From Ditylenchus dipsaci (taxonomy: Eukaryota > Nematoda > Chromadorea > Rhabditida > Anguinidae): DNA of 64,000 nt. This document shows positions 1 through 10,544 of this stretch, piece by piece. Numbering within the stretch: position 1 is the stretch's first letter; every line of letters starts with the position of its first letter. The notes beneath the pieces were generated by a model. It had not been told where the DNA came from. It saw only the letters and a list, made by a program, of their open reading frames with translations, and did no database searches. The position numbers were made by a program, and so were the translations under genes. The DNA lies in assembly GCA_004194705.1 (NCBI GenBank), contig SADC01000140.1:124001-188000 (forward strand). The letters are read 5' to 3'.

Positions 1-627
1 CGCTGGGCTGGGGCGGGGTATGGAGCGCTCCAGAGCCTGTTTATTTGTTCTAAACTTTGCAAAAAGGTTTCAATTTTTTGAAATTCAATAAAAATTGGCC
101 TTATTAACTGGCTGAATTATAATAACAGCTTAAAAAAACCACCGGCATGCATCATAACCCAGCAGTGCGGGGCGCCCCGGGGCACGGAGCGATACCGGGG
201 CGATAATCTTGCGCCGTCTCGGGCGTGGGGCGGTGCCGGGGCGAAGGTCTGGTAATCACTGGGGCGTGGCGCGGTGGCGGGGCGAAAATTGCCTGCTTAC
301 CCATCACTGCTCAGGGGGCGGACACGGCTAAAAATTGCTCGCGCCAAAATTTGCCCGCGGCCATAATTTGCCCGCACATAATTTGCCCGGGACAAAATTT
401 GCCCGCTACTCAATTTTTTTTAAAATGAACTTGAAAGAGCTATACACTTACTGGCTGTATTGGGTTTCGATTTTTTTAGTTTCGTTTTCGGTTTTTCCGT
501 CCCAGTGAACTGCCATTGGAATTCCAGCGGCAAATCGCTGATTCTCACCCAATTGCCACTTTTATTAAAAATAACAGTGGATTGCCACTGGAATTTCAGC
601 TCAGTCTTTATACAAGTATATAGTAGT
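1..627. other. Repeat-rich intergenic stretch, no gene seen
   Basis: The first 250 bases are unusually GC-rich for this window, with GGGGCGGGG-like runs. From about 325 to 410 a roughly 18-base unit containing ATTTGCCCGC recurs about four times. At 510-600 a short motif (TGCCATTGGAATTCCAGC and a variant) occurs twice. Short open frames here follow the repeats and resemble no protein I know. Confidence 0.5.
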
Positions 628-805
628 CAGGGTGGCCAGACGTCCTGCTTTAGCAGGAATTTCCTGCTCTTTGGTTTTGAAATCTGCTTTTTGACAGTGA
701 AAAGCAGGAATTTTATGTTCATTCCTGCTTTTTGCAGATTTTTTGTTTCAAAATCCTGCTTTCGACATCAAAATCCTGCTTTGAAGATTTTGCATGGCCA
801 CCCTG
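628..805. mobile_element. hAT-like MITE, about 178 bp
   Basis: The ends are inverted repeats beginning CAGGGTGGCCA and ending TGGCCACCCTG. The 8 bases before it (ATAGTAGT, 620-627) and after it (ATAGTATA, 806-813) agree at most positions, as expected for a decayed hAT-type 8-bp duplication. Inside, the word TCCTGCTTT or its complement repeats. It has no coding capacity. Confidence 0.6.
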
Positions 806-1002
806 ATAGTATAGTAGTATAGTTACAAGTATATATAAAATTGCGATTTCACCCAGCCGAACCTCACAATTCAGGGTAGATACCTCCTGATCAGTGTTGT
901 CAAAAGTCATAGGCATAACGCCAAAGTCATAGGCATAATAGGGATCAAAGTCATAATCATAATCATAAGCAGAATTTTTCAAAGTCATAGTCATAATTAG
1001 GG

Positions 1003-1714
1003 TTGTCGGTTCGGGTACCCGTTTTCGGTAATTGGAACCGAAACCCGGTTTTTTCCGGGTTTCGGGTAGGATCGGTTCGGTCCGGTACCCGAAAATTTCG
1101 GTTTTCGGGATCGGTTTCGGTCCGGATACCCGAAAATTCGAATTCAGTATTTGGCAAATTTCCTGGTCAGGGTTTTTGAAATTGACCGAAATCGGGTACG
1201 GTCCCGAAAATTTTTGATACGAAGTACAAGACGAGGACGAGAAATTCGAAAATCCCTACACTGGAAACCATAATCTCAGGGCTACATTATGGTGTTAAAA
1301 CTTTTTGAAAAAGGTGAACATTTTCAATCTAATTACGCAAAAGAAACATTTGCGCCAAAAAAAGTATTGTCCTTCCAGATATCGTTTGTAAGAATGTTGA
1401 AAAGTGAGGTAACCGACTTCATAGTTGACCGCGTGTATGCAGGAAGCCTTTTTCTGAAAATTCGATTTTTTCGGATATTCGGTTCGGGTACCCGAAAATT
1501 TCGGGTTTCGGGTATCGGTTCGGTTCGGGTACCCGAAAGTTTCGGGTTTCGGGTATCGGTTCGGTCCGGTACCCGAAAGTTTCGGGTTTCGGGTATCGGT
1601 TCGGTTCGGGTACCCGAAAGTTTCGGGTTTCGGGTATCGGTTCGGGTACCCGAAATTTCGGTTCCGGTCGGTTCCTCGGTTCGGGTACCCGGAAATTCCG
1701 GGTACCGACAACCC
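1003..1714. mobile_element. Nested inverted-repeat element with TCGGGTACCCGAAA arrays
   Basis: The inverted ends GGGTTGTCGGTTCGGGTACC and GGTACCGACAACCC are flanked by TA on both sides, as in Tc1/mariner-type insertions. Near both ends the palindromic word TCGGGTACCCGA and the word TTTCGGGTTTCGGGTATCGG recur many times. The middle (about 1200-1470) is unique and non-coding. It is inserted within the left subterminal array of the hAT element, so it is younger than that element. Open frames read from the array on both strands are repeat artefacts. Confidence 0.75.
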
Positions 1715-2334
1715 TAGTCATAATCATTATGTTTATGACTGTGACTTTGAAAAATTATGCTTATGATTATGATTATGACTTTGAAAAATTCTGCTTATGA
1801 TTATGATTATGACTTTGAAAAATTCTGCTTATGATTATGACTCTGATTATGACTTTCATTATGCCTATGACTATGACATTTAAAAATTCTGCTTATGAGT
1901 GTGACTTGACTTTATTTTTATTATTCACATCTTTGTGCATTAAATTTACTATGTTCTCTTTTTTGCTGTCCTAGTAGGTACTTAAACCATCTTTATTGTA
2001 CCCAAATTACTCTAATGGCACCCGAACATTTGAATATTAGCAAAACAATCTGAATTGAACCCAACCACTTCAATCTCATCCAAACCACCTGGAGGACACC
2101 CAAGTCACCTAGATCGTACCTAAACCATCTTAATCGTTTTGTCTTTATGAACATTTAGTAAACGCTGCCTTTTTTAAATTTATATTTTTTTTTTCAGAAC
2201 ACAGTCCGCATTCTGCTCATTTCACATAATGAACCCCTTAAATACTTCCATTACAAGTTTTATTGACCAAAACAGAGAACAATTTTTAACGGCTGCAAAT
2301 TATGACACAAAACGGTGTTCTGTTTTTAGATATT

Positions 2335-4800
2335 TCATTCCAGCTGATTGCAATAGACTATCAGTTGAGCATTGAGAAGATCAATCATTGTTCGGTTACG
2401 CTGATTTCTTGTTGCTAAGCCCTGCCAGAGAACACTCGTTCAATAGGTGCGCTTGTAGCCGGCACAGACAGAACTTCCAAAGCTAACACAGCAACTGATC
2501 GATACTCCTGAGCACGAATAAAATGACACATTAAAAAACGAGATATGAACACTTTAAATGAAAACTAACCGTGCTCAGCATGTTTGACCAGTACTTCAAA
2601 GGATCAATTGGAGTCGCACACGAAGCTCTTGCTGCCATCCCTCGTGTCAATATACTCTTCAACCAAATTTAGCTCCTGAATATGTGCCTTCTTCTTCCTG
2701 CCTTTTCTTTAGCTGTTCATCTCGATTTCACTCAACAGAAGATCTAGCTCTGACATCGGCTCTGCAGTAATAAGATTATTTTCTTGCAACTCTGCTTGCC
2801 AAGTCACCTAAATGGACAGTGTACATAAAAACCCCTTAAAACTTTCTAAAAATCTTACAAAGGGTTGAATTGAATTTATCGCCAGCTCGAGCTGTTCCTT
2901 GCTCAAATGTTGCACTGTGTTCGGATCAAAAGCAGCAGCCATCACATAGATAGGGTCAAGTCTATTGCGTCCACATCAAACATCCATCGGAAACGCTTAG
3001 TCAAAAGCAGTTCAAGTGTTTTCGCCATATCTTTTTGTCTTCGGAAGAGCCTGATAGATCAAAGATCAGATGGTTGTAGAACAGATTCACTAGCTACCTC
3101 TTTGATTTCTCAAGTCCTCGTTTGATAGCCTCTATGTAACTGTAGCATCTTGAGATAGTTACTATTTTTTCTCCTTGTACTCTGATTAAAACATCCACGA
3201 AAATTTTAGACAGCTTATAGACTTAGCTGTAGAACTGAAAAACAAAAATTTGGATCTACCCACCCACCCCCTCTTTAAAAAAACTCTGACCTCAACTTCT
3301 TTTTTGCTAGGAAAATCCCAACCTTTGATCTCAGATATGGCTGCTGCAGCTTCATTGACTTCCAAAAAGCTTTTAATGACTAAGATGTACGAAGCCCATC
3401 TTGTATTGCTTGAGCCATTGAGATTCCCAGTTGCTTTGTTAAGGTCCTATATTTCATAAGCTATAATAAGTGACTTTAAAAAAAGTAGCCTACATTTGAT
3501 GACTGAGTCGAGTGGCTGAATTTACCGATCAGTGTTTCGCATCTTCTTAAAAGCTTCGTTGCTGTTGACATGCTCGGCAAAAAACTTCATGGCCACTAGC
3601 TGTAGGCAGTGCGCAAAACAACGGATCCGGATATTAAAAGCCATACTTAATAAGAATGCTCAAGTGAAATCGACAGACATTTTATGAGAGCTTACGATAA
3701 CTCAAGCTCCATCTCCCTTTCAAAATGATCAAATCGTCTATTCTACTATAATATTCTTCTACTTGCTCGTATTCTGCCCAGTCACAGTTGGGATCTACTA
3801 AATTGAAGGTGGTACGGATCTTAATTTGTCATAAATGAAAACCTACGTGACAAGACGTCCTTAAAAGCTGCTATCATATTACTTCCGAATCAGTTACAGT
3901 CTTGTAAAGGTCATGCACTGTAAGTCCATATTCCCAGCAATTCATCGGCTTTGCTTCGAATAAGGATTCCTCTATGTGAGCCATGAAGTTCCGATAGTCC
4001 AGAAAGAGTCGTCGAAGAGACCAGTTTTTGTCCAAAACAATGAAGTGTGATACCTGCAAATTATAAAAAAATGCGAGCATTTTTAATAGTTACTGAAATA
4101 CCGAGATATGCGTGTTTCATGCTGCTGTCACTCCACACATCGCAGGTAATAGATGGTCGAACAGGAATATTTTCCAACGCTTTTTTCATTCTTTTCTTAA
4201 CAGCAGTGCACTTATCCATTAGCATATCTTTTAGGGTGTTTTTGCTTGTTGGAAGCTAAATAACCGGAACTTAAGAAAATTGTGCAAAAATTAAAAAGGA
4301 ATTATTACTTCAATATTAGAGTTCATTGCCTTGAAGAGGTTTCGCATCGACGGATGAAGAAACATGTTAATTGGATAAACTAGGGATTGCCAGAGCATCA
4401 GTCAATGAATTTTTGATTTTGTCTTTTCTAAAACAAATTTTACAGTGTCGTTATAAACCAATAGAGTGGTAAATCATACTTTGTTTTTAACTGAGCACAA
4501 TTTCCCAATTTCGTAGAAGGCTGTTCTTTCTCCGAGTGCCTTGATTTCCAATGATAAGATAAAGTGCTAGCCTTTGAAGGATGCTTGAAGCTCTGAAAAA
4601 AAAATAACTAGAAAAAACAAGATCTCAATTTACTTGGCGACACTCTCTGCATCGCACCACGACTACTCCATTGGATTCAATTTCCTCCCTGAAGAAATTC
4701 CAAACAGGACCGCGATTGGCGCCACCATTTCGCTTTTTTTCGCTGCTAGTTTGAGACGACGGTGAGCCTTGGACCGAGAATGAATTCTATTTGAAGAAGA
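2335..4800 (-). CDS. hAT transposase with N-terminal BED zinc finger
   Basis: This encodes the DDE-type transposase that cuts and pastes the surrounding hAT element. On the minus strand the BED finger reads VWNFF, then C..C (RCRECRQ), then across a short intron STLSYHWKSRH (about 4710-4540). It is followed by the hAT core: CDVWSDSSMKHAYLGISV (about 4170-4100), HFIVLDKNWSLR (about 4050), and TDSGSNMIAAFK (about 3890, read across a one-base gap). Further on come RCFAHCLQLVAMKFFAEHVN (about 3600), MAAAFDPNTVQHLS (about 2910), and the C-terminal dimerisation motif SVPATSAPIERVFSG with an ending in VYCNQLE. Several small introns and at least two one-base shifts interrupt the frame, so it is either uncorrected sequence or a decaying copy. 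The family call is firm; exact exon borders are not. Confidence 0.8.
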
Positions 4801-5218
4801 GCCTACAAATACACGATTGTTAAATAAAGAAAGCCTATGCAGTGCCACAGTTAAATGAAAATTGAAAGTCATACTCAAAATCAGTCATAATAAAGTCAAA
4901 GCCATAAGTTAAACTATAGTATAGTGCGAGTCATAAGGAAAATGAAAGTCATAGTCACACTCATAAGCAGAATTTTTTATGTCATAGTCATAGGCATAAT
5001 GAAAGTCATAATCAGAGTCATAATCATAAGCAGAATTTTTCAAAGTCATAATCATAATCATAAGCAGAATTTTTTCAAAGTCATAATCATAATCATTATG
5101 ATTATGATTATGACTTTGAAAACTTCTGCTTATGATTATGACTATGCTTTTCACTATGTCAGTCATAGCTATGACTATGACTTTATGGCCTATGACTTTT
5201 GACAACACTGCTCCTGAT

Positions 5219-5617
5219 CAGGTATATATCAACCTTAATGACCTGAAAATTTAAAAAAAATTTCAAATAAATTTTTTTTTAAAAAGATCGAAAATTTTGA
5301 AAGAAATATGCAAAACTAACATCTGTGACAGAAATGAGGAGATATGTGACAGAAAAAAGTGAATCTGTGACAAAAAAGAGTTTTTCCAAAAGAAAATTGG
5401 AGAAACAAATCAACAAGCACAATTTTTAAAAAAGTAAGTATTTTTACCGTCGTTCGGAAGACATAAAAAATTGAAGTTTGGTGACAACTAAACAAGTGCC
5501 TATTTTCTTGTAGGAAGCCAGCCTGGTCTAGTGGAAAAAGCATCTCCAGGTTGTGGATGAGTTAGGAAGAGGGTATACAATTCATGTCAAGATCGAAAGT
5601 ATTAAATATCTGTTTGT
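5219..5617. other. Non-coding stretch upstream of readable Wnt exons
   Basis: This is an AT-rich interval. At 5325-5380 the word CTGTGACA(A/G)AAA recurs about four times. At about 5516-5540 the string CTGGTCTAGTGG resembles a tRNA A box but no matching B box follows. Upstream Wnt exons would be expected here or beyond the hAT insertion, but I could not identify any. Confidence 0.4.
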
Positions 5618-7336
5618 TTAGAACATCGAGTCCACCAGTATGTTGAACCAACAATCTAACACCTATTCTGTAGAAGGGGCTATTAGTCGGACAATCGGGC
5701 CGAAAGCAAAGATGAACCAACACAATAGTGACATTGGAAGATCAGTATGGTTTCAACAAGCAGTGGAAATATGCTGATATGATATGTTTAGATAACAGAA
5801 AAAAGTCTGTACAGGAAGTGCAAATGCCATGGTGTATCTAGCAGTTGTGATGTGAGGTCTTGCTGGTACACCCTTCCCCCACTTGAACAAATAGCTGAGA
5901 GGTCTTTTTTGAACTAAGAAAAGTTTTGCAAAAGCATGCAATTTAGACTGAAGGAGAGGTACAATACTGCCCATATGATAAATCCTCACCACACAGATGA
6001 GATTAAAATCGATACCAGAAGCATGAGGACAGCACCTATTAGTGGAAAGCAGGACCTGGTTAGCTAACAAACACAATATTTTATGAAGATACACTTTAGG
6101 TATACCTAAAAATGTCTCCAGACTATTGTGAAGAAGATGTTGACCTTGGATCCTTTGGCACTAGAATGAGGTAAATATTGCAAATTTGGATTCGATCTAC
6201 TTACCGCACTCTTTCTAATTGAAGAAAATGATGCTACAAAAATGTATTAAAAGTTTTGGCTTCATGTTCGCATGCATTACGATAAAACACGGCTTACCGC
6301 CACACATTCCTTCCGGTTCAACCATGCGTAGTAGCACTTTATTGCGGAAACATAAACCCTCCTTACTATTTTGTTTAGAAAAACCGCCAAATATTAACGT
6401 CATGCCCATATTAAAATTGGAGAAGATGAATGGCAAAATCCGGGATGGGACAAAAACTTTGAGAAAAAAAATTCCGGGACGGGACACCGGGATGGGATGA
6501 CTAAAAAAATTTACTGCGGAACGGGAATCCGGGACCAAGTAAAATCAGGGGACGGCACAATAATTTTTCCCGGTCGTGACGCAAACAGGGAATTTGACAA
6601 CAAGAATCAGTTTTCAAAAAGATATGCAAAATTTTTGTCCCAATTTTACCTCGAGGACAGAATCCACATATTTTCCGAGTATATAATCGAGTACATTTTT
6701 GAATGACAACCATAATATTTACTCAAAAATTGGCAGGAGTTTCAAATAATGTTAAAAACTAGACTAAAATTCACTGGGACTTTTTAATTCCTGAGACGGG
6801 ACAGAATTCAAAAATTGGGACTGGACAACTAATCCGGGATAGGAAAATCACCTCGGGACACAACGACACAACGGGACGGGACAGCTGGAAAAAAGTTTTC
6901 GGGAAAAGTTCCGCGATGGGAATTACTTGTAATACCCTTTCGGGCGGGACGGGAGTCCCGTCCCGCCATCATCTCTAATCATAACTATAAAAAGTTGATC
7001 ATTAACCATATATATATATACAAGACCTTTTAAGAGAATGCAACGTCTCTTCGGATGGTAATTAATTTTAATGATTGCACTGTAATTCTACAGCAACATT
7101 CACAAAGCTGAAATTACAGGATATGGAGTTGCGGTCAGTAACATTGTATCCCACACATTATTAAAAAAACTATTACAAACTAACGATACAAAATTTCAGA
7201 AAGCTTATGCTGCGGTCGTGGCTTCAATACGCAGCAAGTTAGAGTGGAAGAGGCTTGCCACTGCAAATATGTCCACTGTTGCTACATTAAGTGCAAGAAT
7301 TGTGTATTCGTACTAGACAAACACTTTTGTAAATAG
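5618..7336 (+). CDS. Wnt family ligand, C-terminal part (multi-exon)
   Basis: This is a secreted, cysteine-rich, lipid-modified signalling ligand that acts on Frizzled receptors. Readable exons are about 5618-5744 (GPKAKMNQHNSDIGRS, matching the NLHNNEAGR block), 5792-5901 (the hallmark CKCHGVSSSCDVRSCW), 5947-6058 (RLKERYN ... GKQDL), 6100-6170 (VYLKMSPDYCEED), 7035-7057 (RECNVSSD), a tiny exon near 7120-7137, and 7200-7336. The last exon has LCCGRGFNTQQVRV, a cysteine-spaced tail and the terminal ..DKHFCK before TAG. The 10 residues between GR and CKCHG match the spacing in Wnt1. The CKCHG serine (VSSSC) is the palmitoylation site. The tiny penultimate exon does not give the expected cysteine in frame, so a base may be missing. 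The N-terminal half (signal peptide, first cysteines) is not found. The intron at 6171-7034 holds a GGGACGGGAC-rich repeat. Confidence 0.85.
6425..6978. repeat. GGGA(C/T)GGGAC-rich inverted repeat in Wnt intron
   Basis: The left side reads GATGAATGGC then CCGGGATGGGAC. The right side reads GTCCCGTCCCGCCATCATC, a complementary layout, so the ends look like terminal inverted repeats. Many GGGACGGGAC-type words lie near both ends and the interior is unique AT-rich sequence. It is probably a non-autonomous DNA element inserted in the intron before the last Wnt exons. No clear target duplication was found. Confidence 0.5.
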
Positions 7337-7524
7337 CAAGGAAATAAACAGTTTTGCAAAAATTTGTTAATTTCTCAAGGCACGAAGATACCCTATCTAA
7401 AAAATGCAAACACCATAAAACTACACACAATAATTTTTTAAAAAAAAGTACCACAAGATCTTTTTTGAGAAACAACCACTTTATTCGAGCAAGAATGCAA
7501 CAACAAAGAAAAATGAGATCTGAA

Positions 7525-8420
7525 CTATCTTCTTGGAGTTGGCGTCATCATGGCTTTCTCCTTTTCTTTCTCGAGATCTCCACCCAAATTGTAGCGAGTT
7601 TTTACTTCCTCCAGTTTTTCTTTAGCCTTTTCTGTGTCCATTCGAGTGTATGCCTTAGTCGCTTGGTAGTATAGCACGACCAGGTATCGGTTTGAGACGT
7701 TGAAGCCACTGAGATGCTCACAAGCGTTTTTAGCGTCAAAGATGTCCTCATAGATGACAAAAGCTGTACCACGGGTCTCTGCAGTGTTGCCACTAAAACA
7801 AACTTTTATGTTACAGATTGACATAATCAAAGCCTAGTGTCCAATGACAGTAGCGTCAATTCGGCGCTACTGTAATATACTTTTTTTGTTCATAAATTTT
7901 TTTCTTTTGGTCACATTTTGTAGCTAAGATTCAGGGCTACACAATAAAAAATTTTCTAACCACAAATCTCCACAAAAACTTGGATAAAATTGAGTTTTCC
8001 TCTCACTCTGCCTTTCACTCTGCCATTCACTCTAATGACTGAAAGGCAGAGTGAGAGGAAACGCATTTTTATCAAAGTTTTTTGAGAGATTTGTGGCTGG
8101 AAATTTTTTATTGGGTAGCCCTGAATCTTAGCTGCAAAATGTGACCAAAAGAAAAAGATATTTATGAACAAAAAAGTTTACAGCCCTTCCCGCGTTAAAA
8201 AACATTAAATTTCCTCTCAGTCTTTGGACACTAGGCTTAAAGGATTAGAAGGTTCTTTTATAGTAACTTACATTCTGATTTGCCGGATTGCTCCAAATTT
8301 CCCAAAAATGTCATACATCTCTTCAGCTGTGATCTTGTAAGGCAGGTTCTTAATGTAGAGAATTCTGTTCACCTCCGGCGGTAACTTGCCTCCACGAGCG
8401 CCTCTATTTGCCATAGCCAT
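7525..8420 (-). CDS. SF3B6: SF3b subunit 6 (p14), branch-point-binding RRM protein
   Basis: This is a small RRM protein of the SF3b complex in U2 snRNP, located at the branch-point adenosine in the nucleus. Exon 1 (8420-8272) starts [20 protein letters not shown] and has RNP2-like [12 protein letters not shown] and [18 protein letters not shown]. Exon 2 (7792-7525) continues [20 protein letters not shown] (RNP1 region), then [20 protein letters not shown] and a charged tail ending TPTPRR. Joining at GT (8271) and AG (7793) restores an uninterrupted frame of normal family length. The wording [12 protein letters not shown] and YYQATKA resembles nematode orthologues. The single intron (about 480 bp) is filled by a MITE at 7831-8238. 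The gene is apparently intact. Confidence 0.95.
7831..8238. mobile_element. Foldback MITE in the SF3B6 intron
   Basis: The ends are AGCCTAGTGTCCAA and TTGGACACTAGGCTT, perfect inverted repeats. Inside, a second pair of long arms (about 7895-8030 and 8040-8170) carries AAGATTCAGGGCTAC and its complement. The result is close to a continuous palindrome of about 400 bp. It is non-coding. It occupies most of the only SF3B6 intron but leaves both splice sites untouched. Confidence 0.8.
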
Positions 8421-9219
8421 GTTGGAATGCTTCTTGTTCTATAATCTCAATTCTTGAATCGCGAAAGGAAGTCAGGGGTGAAAGTTTACATGTTATAACG
8501 AAAATTACATCCACACCCCCTACTCAGAAGGTTTTTTGGAAATCTTCACTTAGATTTTTACCTCAAAAATCAAAACCTGCTCTGCGATCAGCAAACCGAA
8601 TTTCAAGCTCTAATCCTGATTTTAGTTAAATGACTAGATGGAAAGATTTTTTCGAAACTGTGCGTTACAATGGTTGAAGCTCCAACTTGCGACTTTTCAA
8701 AATTTAAAGATATAAGAAGCAATAAACAACGGATCAAATTGAAAACACACCTGTAATGTCTGAAATCTCCCGTCTTTTTTATGTTTATTATAAAAGAGAT
8801 TTCAGACATTAGAGGTTTTGTTTTCAGTTACAACCAGTGTTTAGAAAAGAGGTGAGAAAATTTTCAGTGAAAATTCTCACTATGAGAATTCTCACTGAGA
8901 ATTTTCAATTCTAAAATGAGGAGTCTTTCTTGATTGAGAATTCTCATTCTCTTTTTCCAAATACTGGTTACAACCATGAACAACCAAGTAGCGGTTTAGC
9001 CAAGACGCTTTCTCGCTCAAAAACTGAGTAAAGCCAAATAAAAAGGTAGACCGCTCAAAATGCCAAATACTCAATTTGGCGCTAAATTTCGCAATCTCAA
9101 AAGCATAATTTTTAAGAACTCTTAGCAGCTGTAGACTTATTGTTCTTTCTATCACGAAGGTATTATGTAAATTTTAGTTTCTGAAATCTACTCTAAGTCG
9201 ACCATAGGGCAAATTCGAA
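8421..9219. other. Intergenic, divergent promoter region SF3B6 / OTUD6
   Basis: SF3B6 (minus) and the OTUD6-like gene (plus) diverge from here, so both promoters must lie in this 0.8 kb. No TATA or initiator could be assigned with confidence. A hairpin at about 8755-8815 is formed by TGTCTGAAATCTC and its complement. At 8855-8960 GAGAATTCTCAC-type palindromic words recur. Confidence 0.4.
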
Positions 9220-10372
9220 ATGGACGGACATAAGTCTTTATTATTGGAGGAACTGAAGTCAGAGCACAGCAAAGAAAGAAAAGAGATGCAAGGTGATAAA
9301 TCATATGCTTTTACGCTCTGTAGTAAACAAATATAAATTTTTATTTCAGCAAAAATAGCCGCTTTAAAGCATGCCGTGACCAAGAATGACAAGAAAAAAA
9401 AGAAAGAGGTATCTTAAAATTAATTTATCTATGGTATAAATCCCTGATGTGGTTTTGAGGTTGCACTTCTTATCGAAGAAATGGAAAAAGAGCTAAAGGT
9501 CGTCATGAAAATCAACTGAGAAATCTGCAACCAGAAATGAGTTCAGCCATTTCTAAGGATGCCAAAAAGATGATGAAAAAGGTGTCGAGCTTTTTCTTGA
9601 TCATATAAATTTATCTGACGAGAGAAATGAGAAGAAGCCGTCTAAAGCGCAGATCAGAAGGGTTAGTCAATTTATGAACCAAACTGCAACTTAGCATGAT
9701 TATCTTATCAGGATAAGAAAGTCGAAACTGCAAAACGCAGAGCGGCGGCTGTGGAGATGGATGATAAAAATGCGGGAACGAGTCAGGGCCAAATGGAAAT
9801 GGACGAAATAGTGCGTACCCTGGCTGTAAGCAATCTTCAGCTAGTTGACATTAAGCCGGACGGGGATTGTCTTTTCAATGCATTGTCTCATCAAGCAGTT
9901 AACAAGCAAGTGGGCAGTGTAAGTTATTATGTTCTCTGATTGGGTTGCAAAATTCATCGTTTTAGTTCACGGGAGAGGCTTTAAGAAAGCAAGCAGCCAA
10001 ATACATTCGTGATCATTCTGACGACTTCATTCCTTTCTTGATGAACGCGAGTGGAGAAACTATGGATGATGCGGAGTTTGCTGAATATTGTGAAAGCGTG
10101 GAGAAGACTGCTCAAGAAGGAGGTGCTTGGGGCGGTGAGCCAGAGGTTGCCTTTTATATTAGGTGAAGAAAGTACAAGTAAAAACCTATTTTTAGATTCG
10201 AGCTATTAGTGCCGCTTGAAATGTCAAATTGAAGTCATCCAGCCAAATGGTCAAATCACTCGTTTTGGTGAGGAATTCGGAGTCACATTCATCCGCTGAA
10301 GATTACTTATCAACGATTTGCATATTCTTTGGAGAACATTACAATTCTACTTTGCTGATTCCTGCGATTTGA
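9220..10372 (+). CDS. OTU-domain deubiquitinase, OTUD6-like
   Basis: This is a cysteine protease that removes ubiquitin; OTUD6 proteins act in the cytosol and on translation-associated substrates. Exons are about 9220-9292, 9350-9408, 9460-9661, 9712-9918, 9966-10145 and 10196-10372, separated by 45-57 bp introns. The N-terminal coiled coil reads MQAKIAALKHAVTKNDKKKK then IEEMEKELK..RHENQLRNL, matching OTUD6. The OTU core has the catalytic motif IKPDGDCLFNALSHQ (Asp, Cys), then ALRKQAAKYIRDHSDDFIPF, WGGEPE, IEVIQPNGQITRFGEEF, and the histidine motif GEHYNST. Three one-base losses break the frame: after EKEL (about 9500), at ISA/RLKC (about 10213) and at YSL/GEHY (about 10330). All key residues survive when these are allowed for. 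A polyadenylation-like AATAAA lies at 10399. It is either assembly indels or a recent pseudogene. Confidence 0.85.
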
Positions 10373-10544
10373 AGACTGGACTATATCCTTGTGTACAAAT
10401 AAAGCATTGGAACTTTAGTGTTTTGTTGACATTCATGATTGTGTTGCCTCACCTTCGTATTTATGTTTTTACGATCTAGTTAGTTTTAAAAAAATTTAGA
10501 GTTTGTTGAGTGCCTATCACTTTTGAATTTCTGTTTTGTGGATA

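Larger units (their letters stand above)
892..5210 (-). mobile_element. Complete hAT transposon with BED-finger transposase
   Basis: The 4319-bp element is flanked on both sides by the perfect 8-bp duplication CTCCTGAT (884-891 and 5211-5218). Its terminal inverted repeats begin CAGTGTTGTCAAAAG and match for about 23 bases. Both ends are followed by subterminal arrays of TCATAATCAT, CAAAGTCATA and AAGCAGAATTTTT units in opposite orientation, which are likely transposase-binding sites. The transposase lies on the minus strand (about 4800 to 2335). A separate GGTACCCG-rich inverted-repeat element is nested at 1003-1714. The presence of both ends, TSDs and transposase makes this an autonomous-type copy, now interrupted and partly frameshifted. 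Confidence 0.9.

Noticed and set aside
1289..1727. Overlapping long ORFs on both strands (about 100-140 codons)
   Set aside because: They read through the TCGGGTACCCGA array of a nested repeat and give low-complexity RVPE/GYPNR peptides; not genes.
5516..5560. tRNA gene starting at GCCAGCCTGGTCTAGTGG
   Set aside because: An A-box-like string is present but no B box or acceptor pairing follows at tRNA distance.
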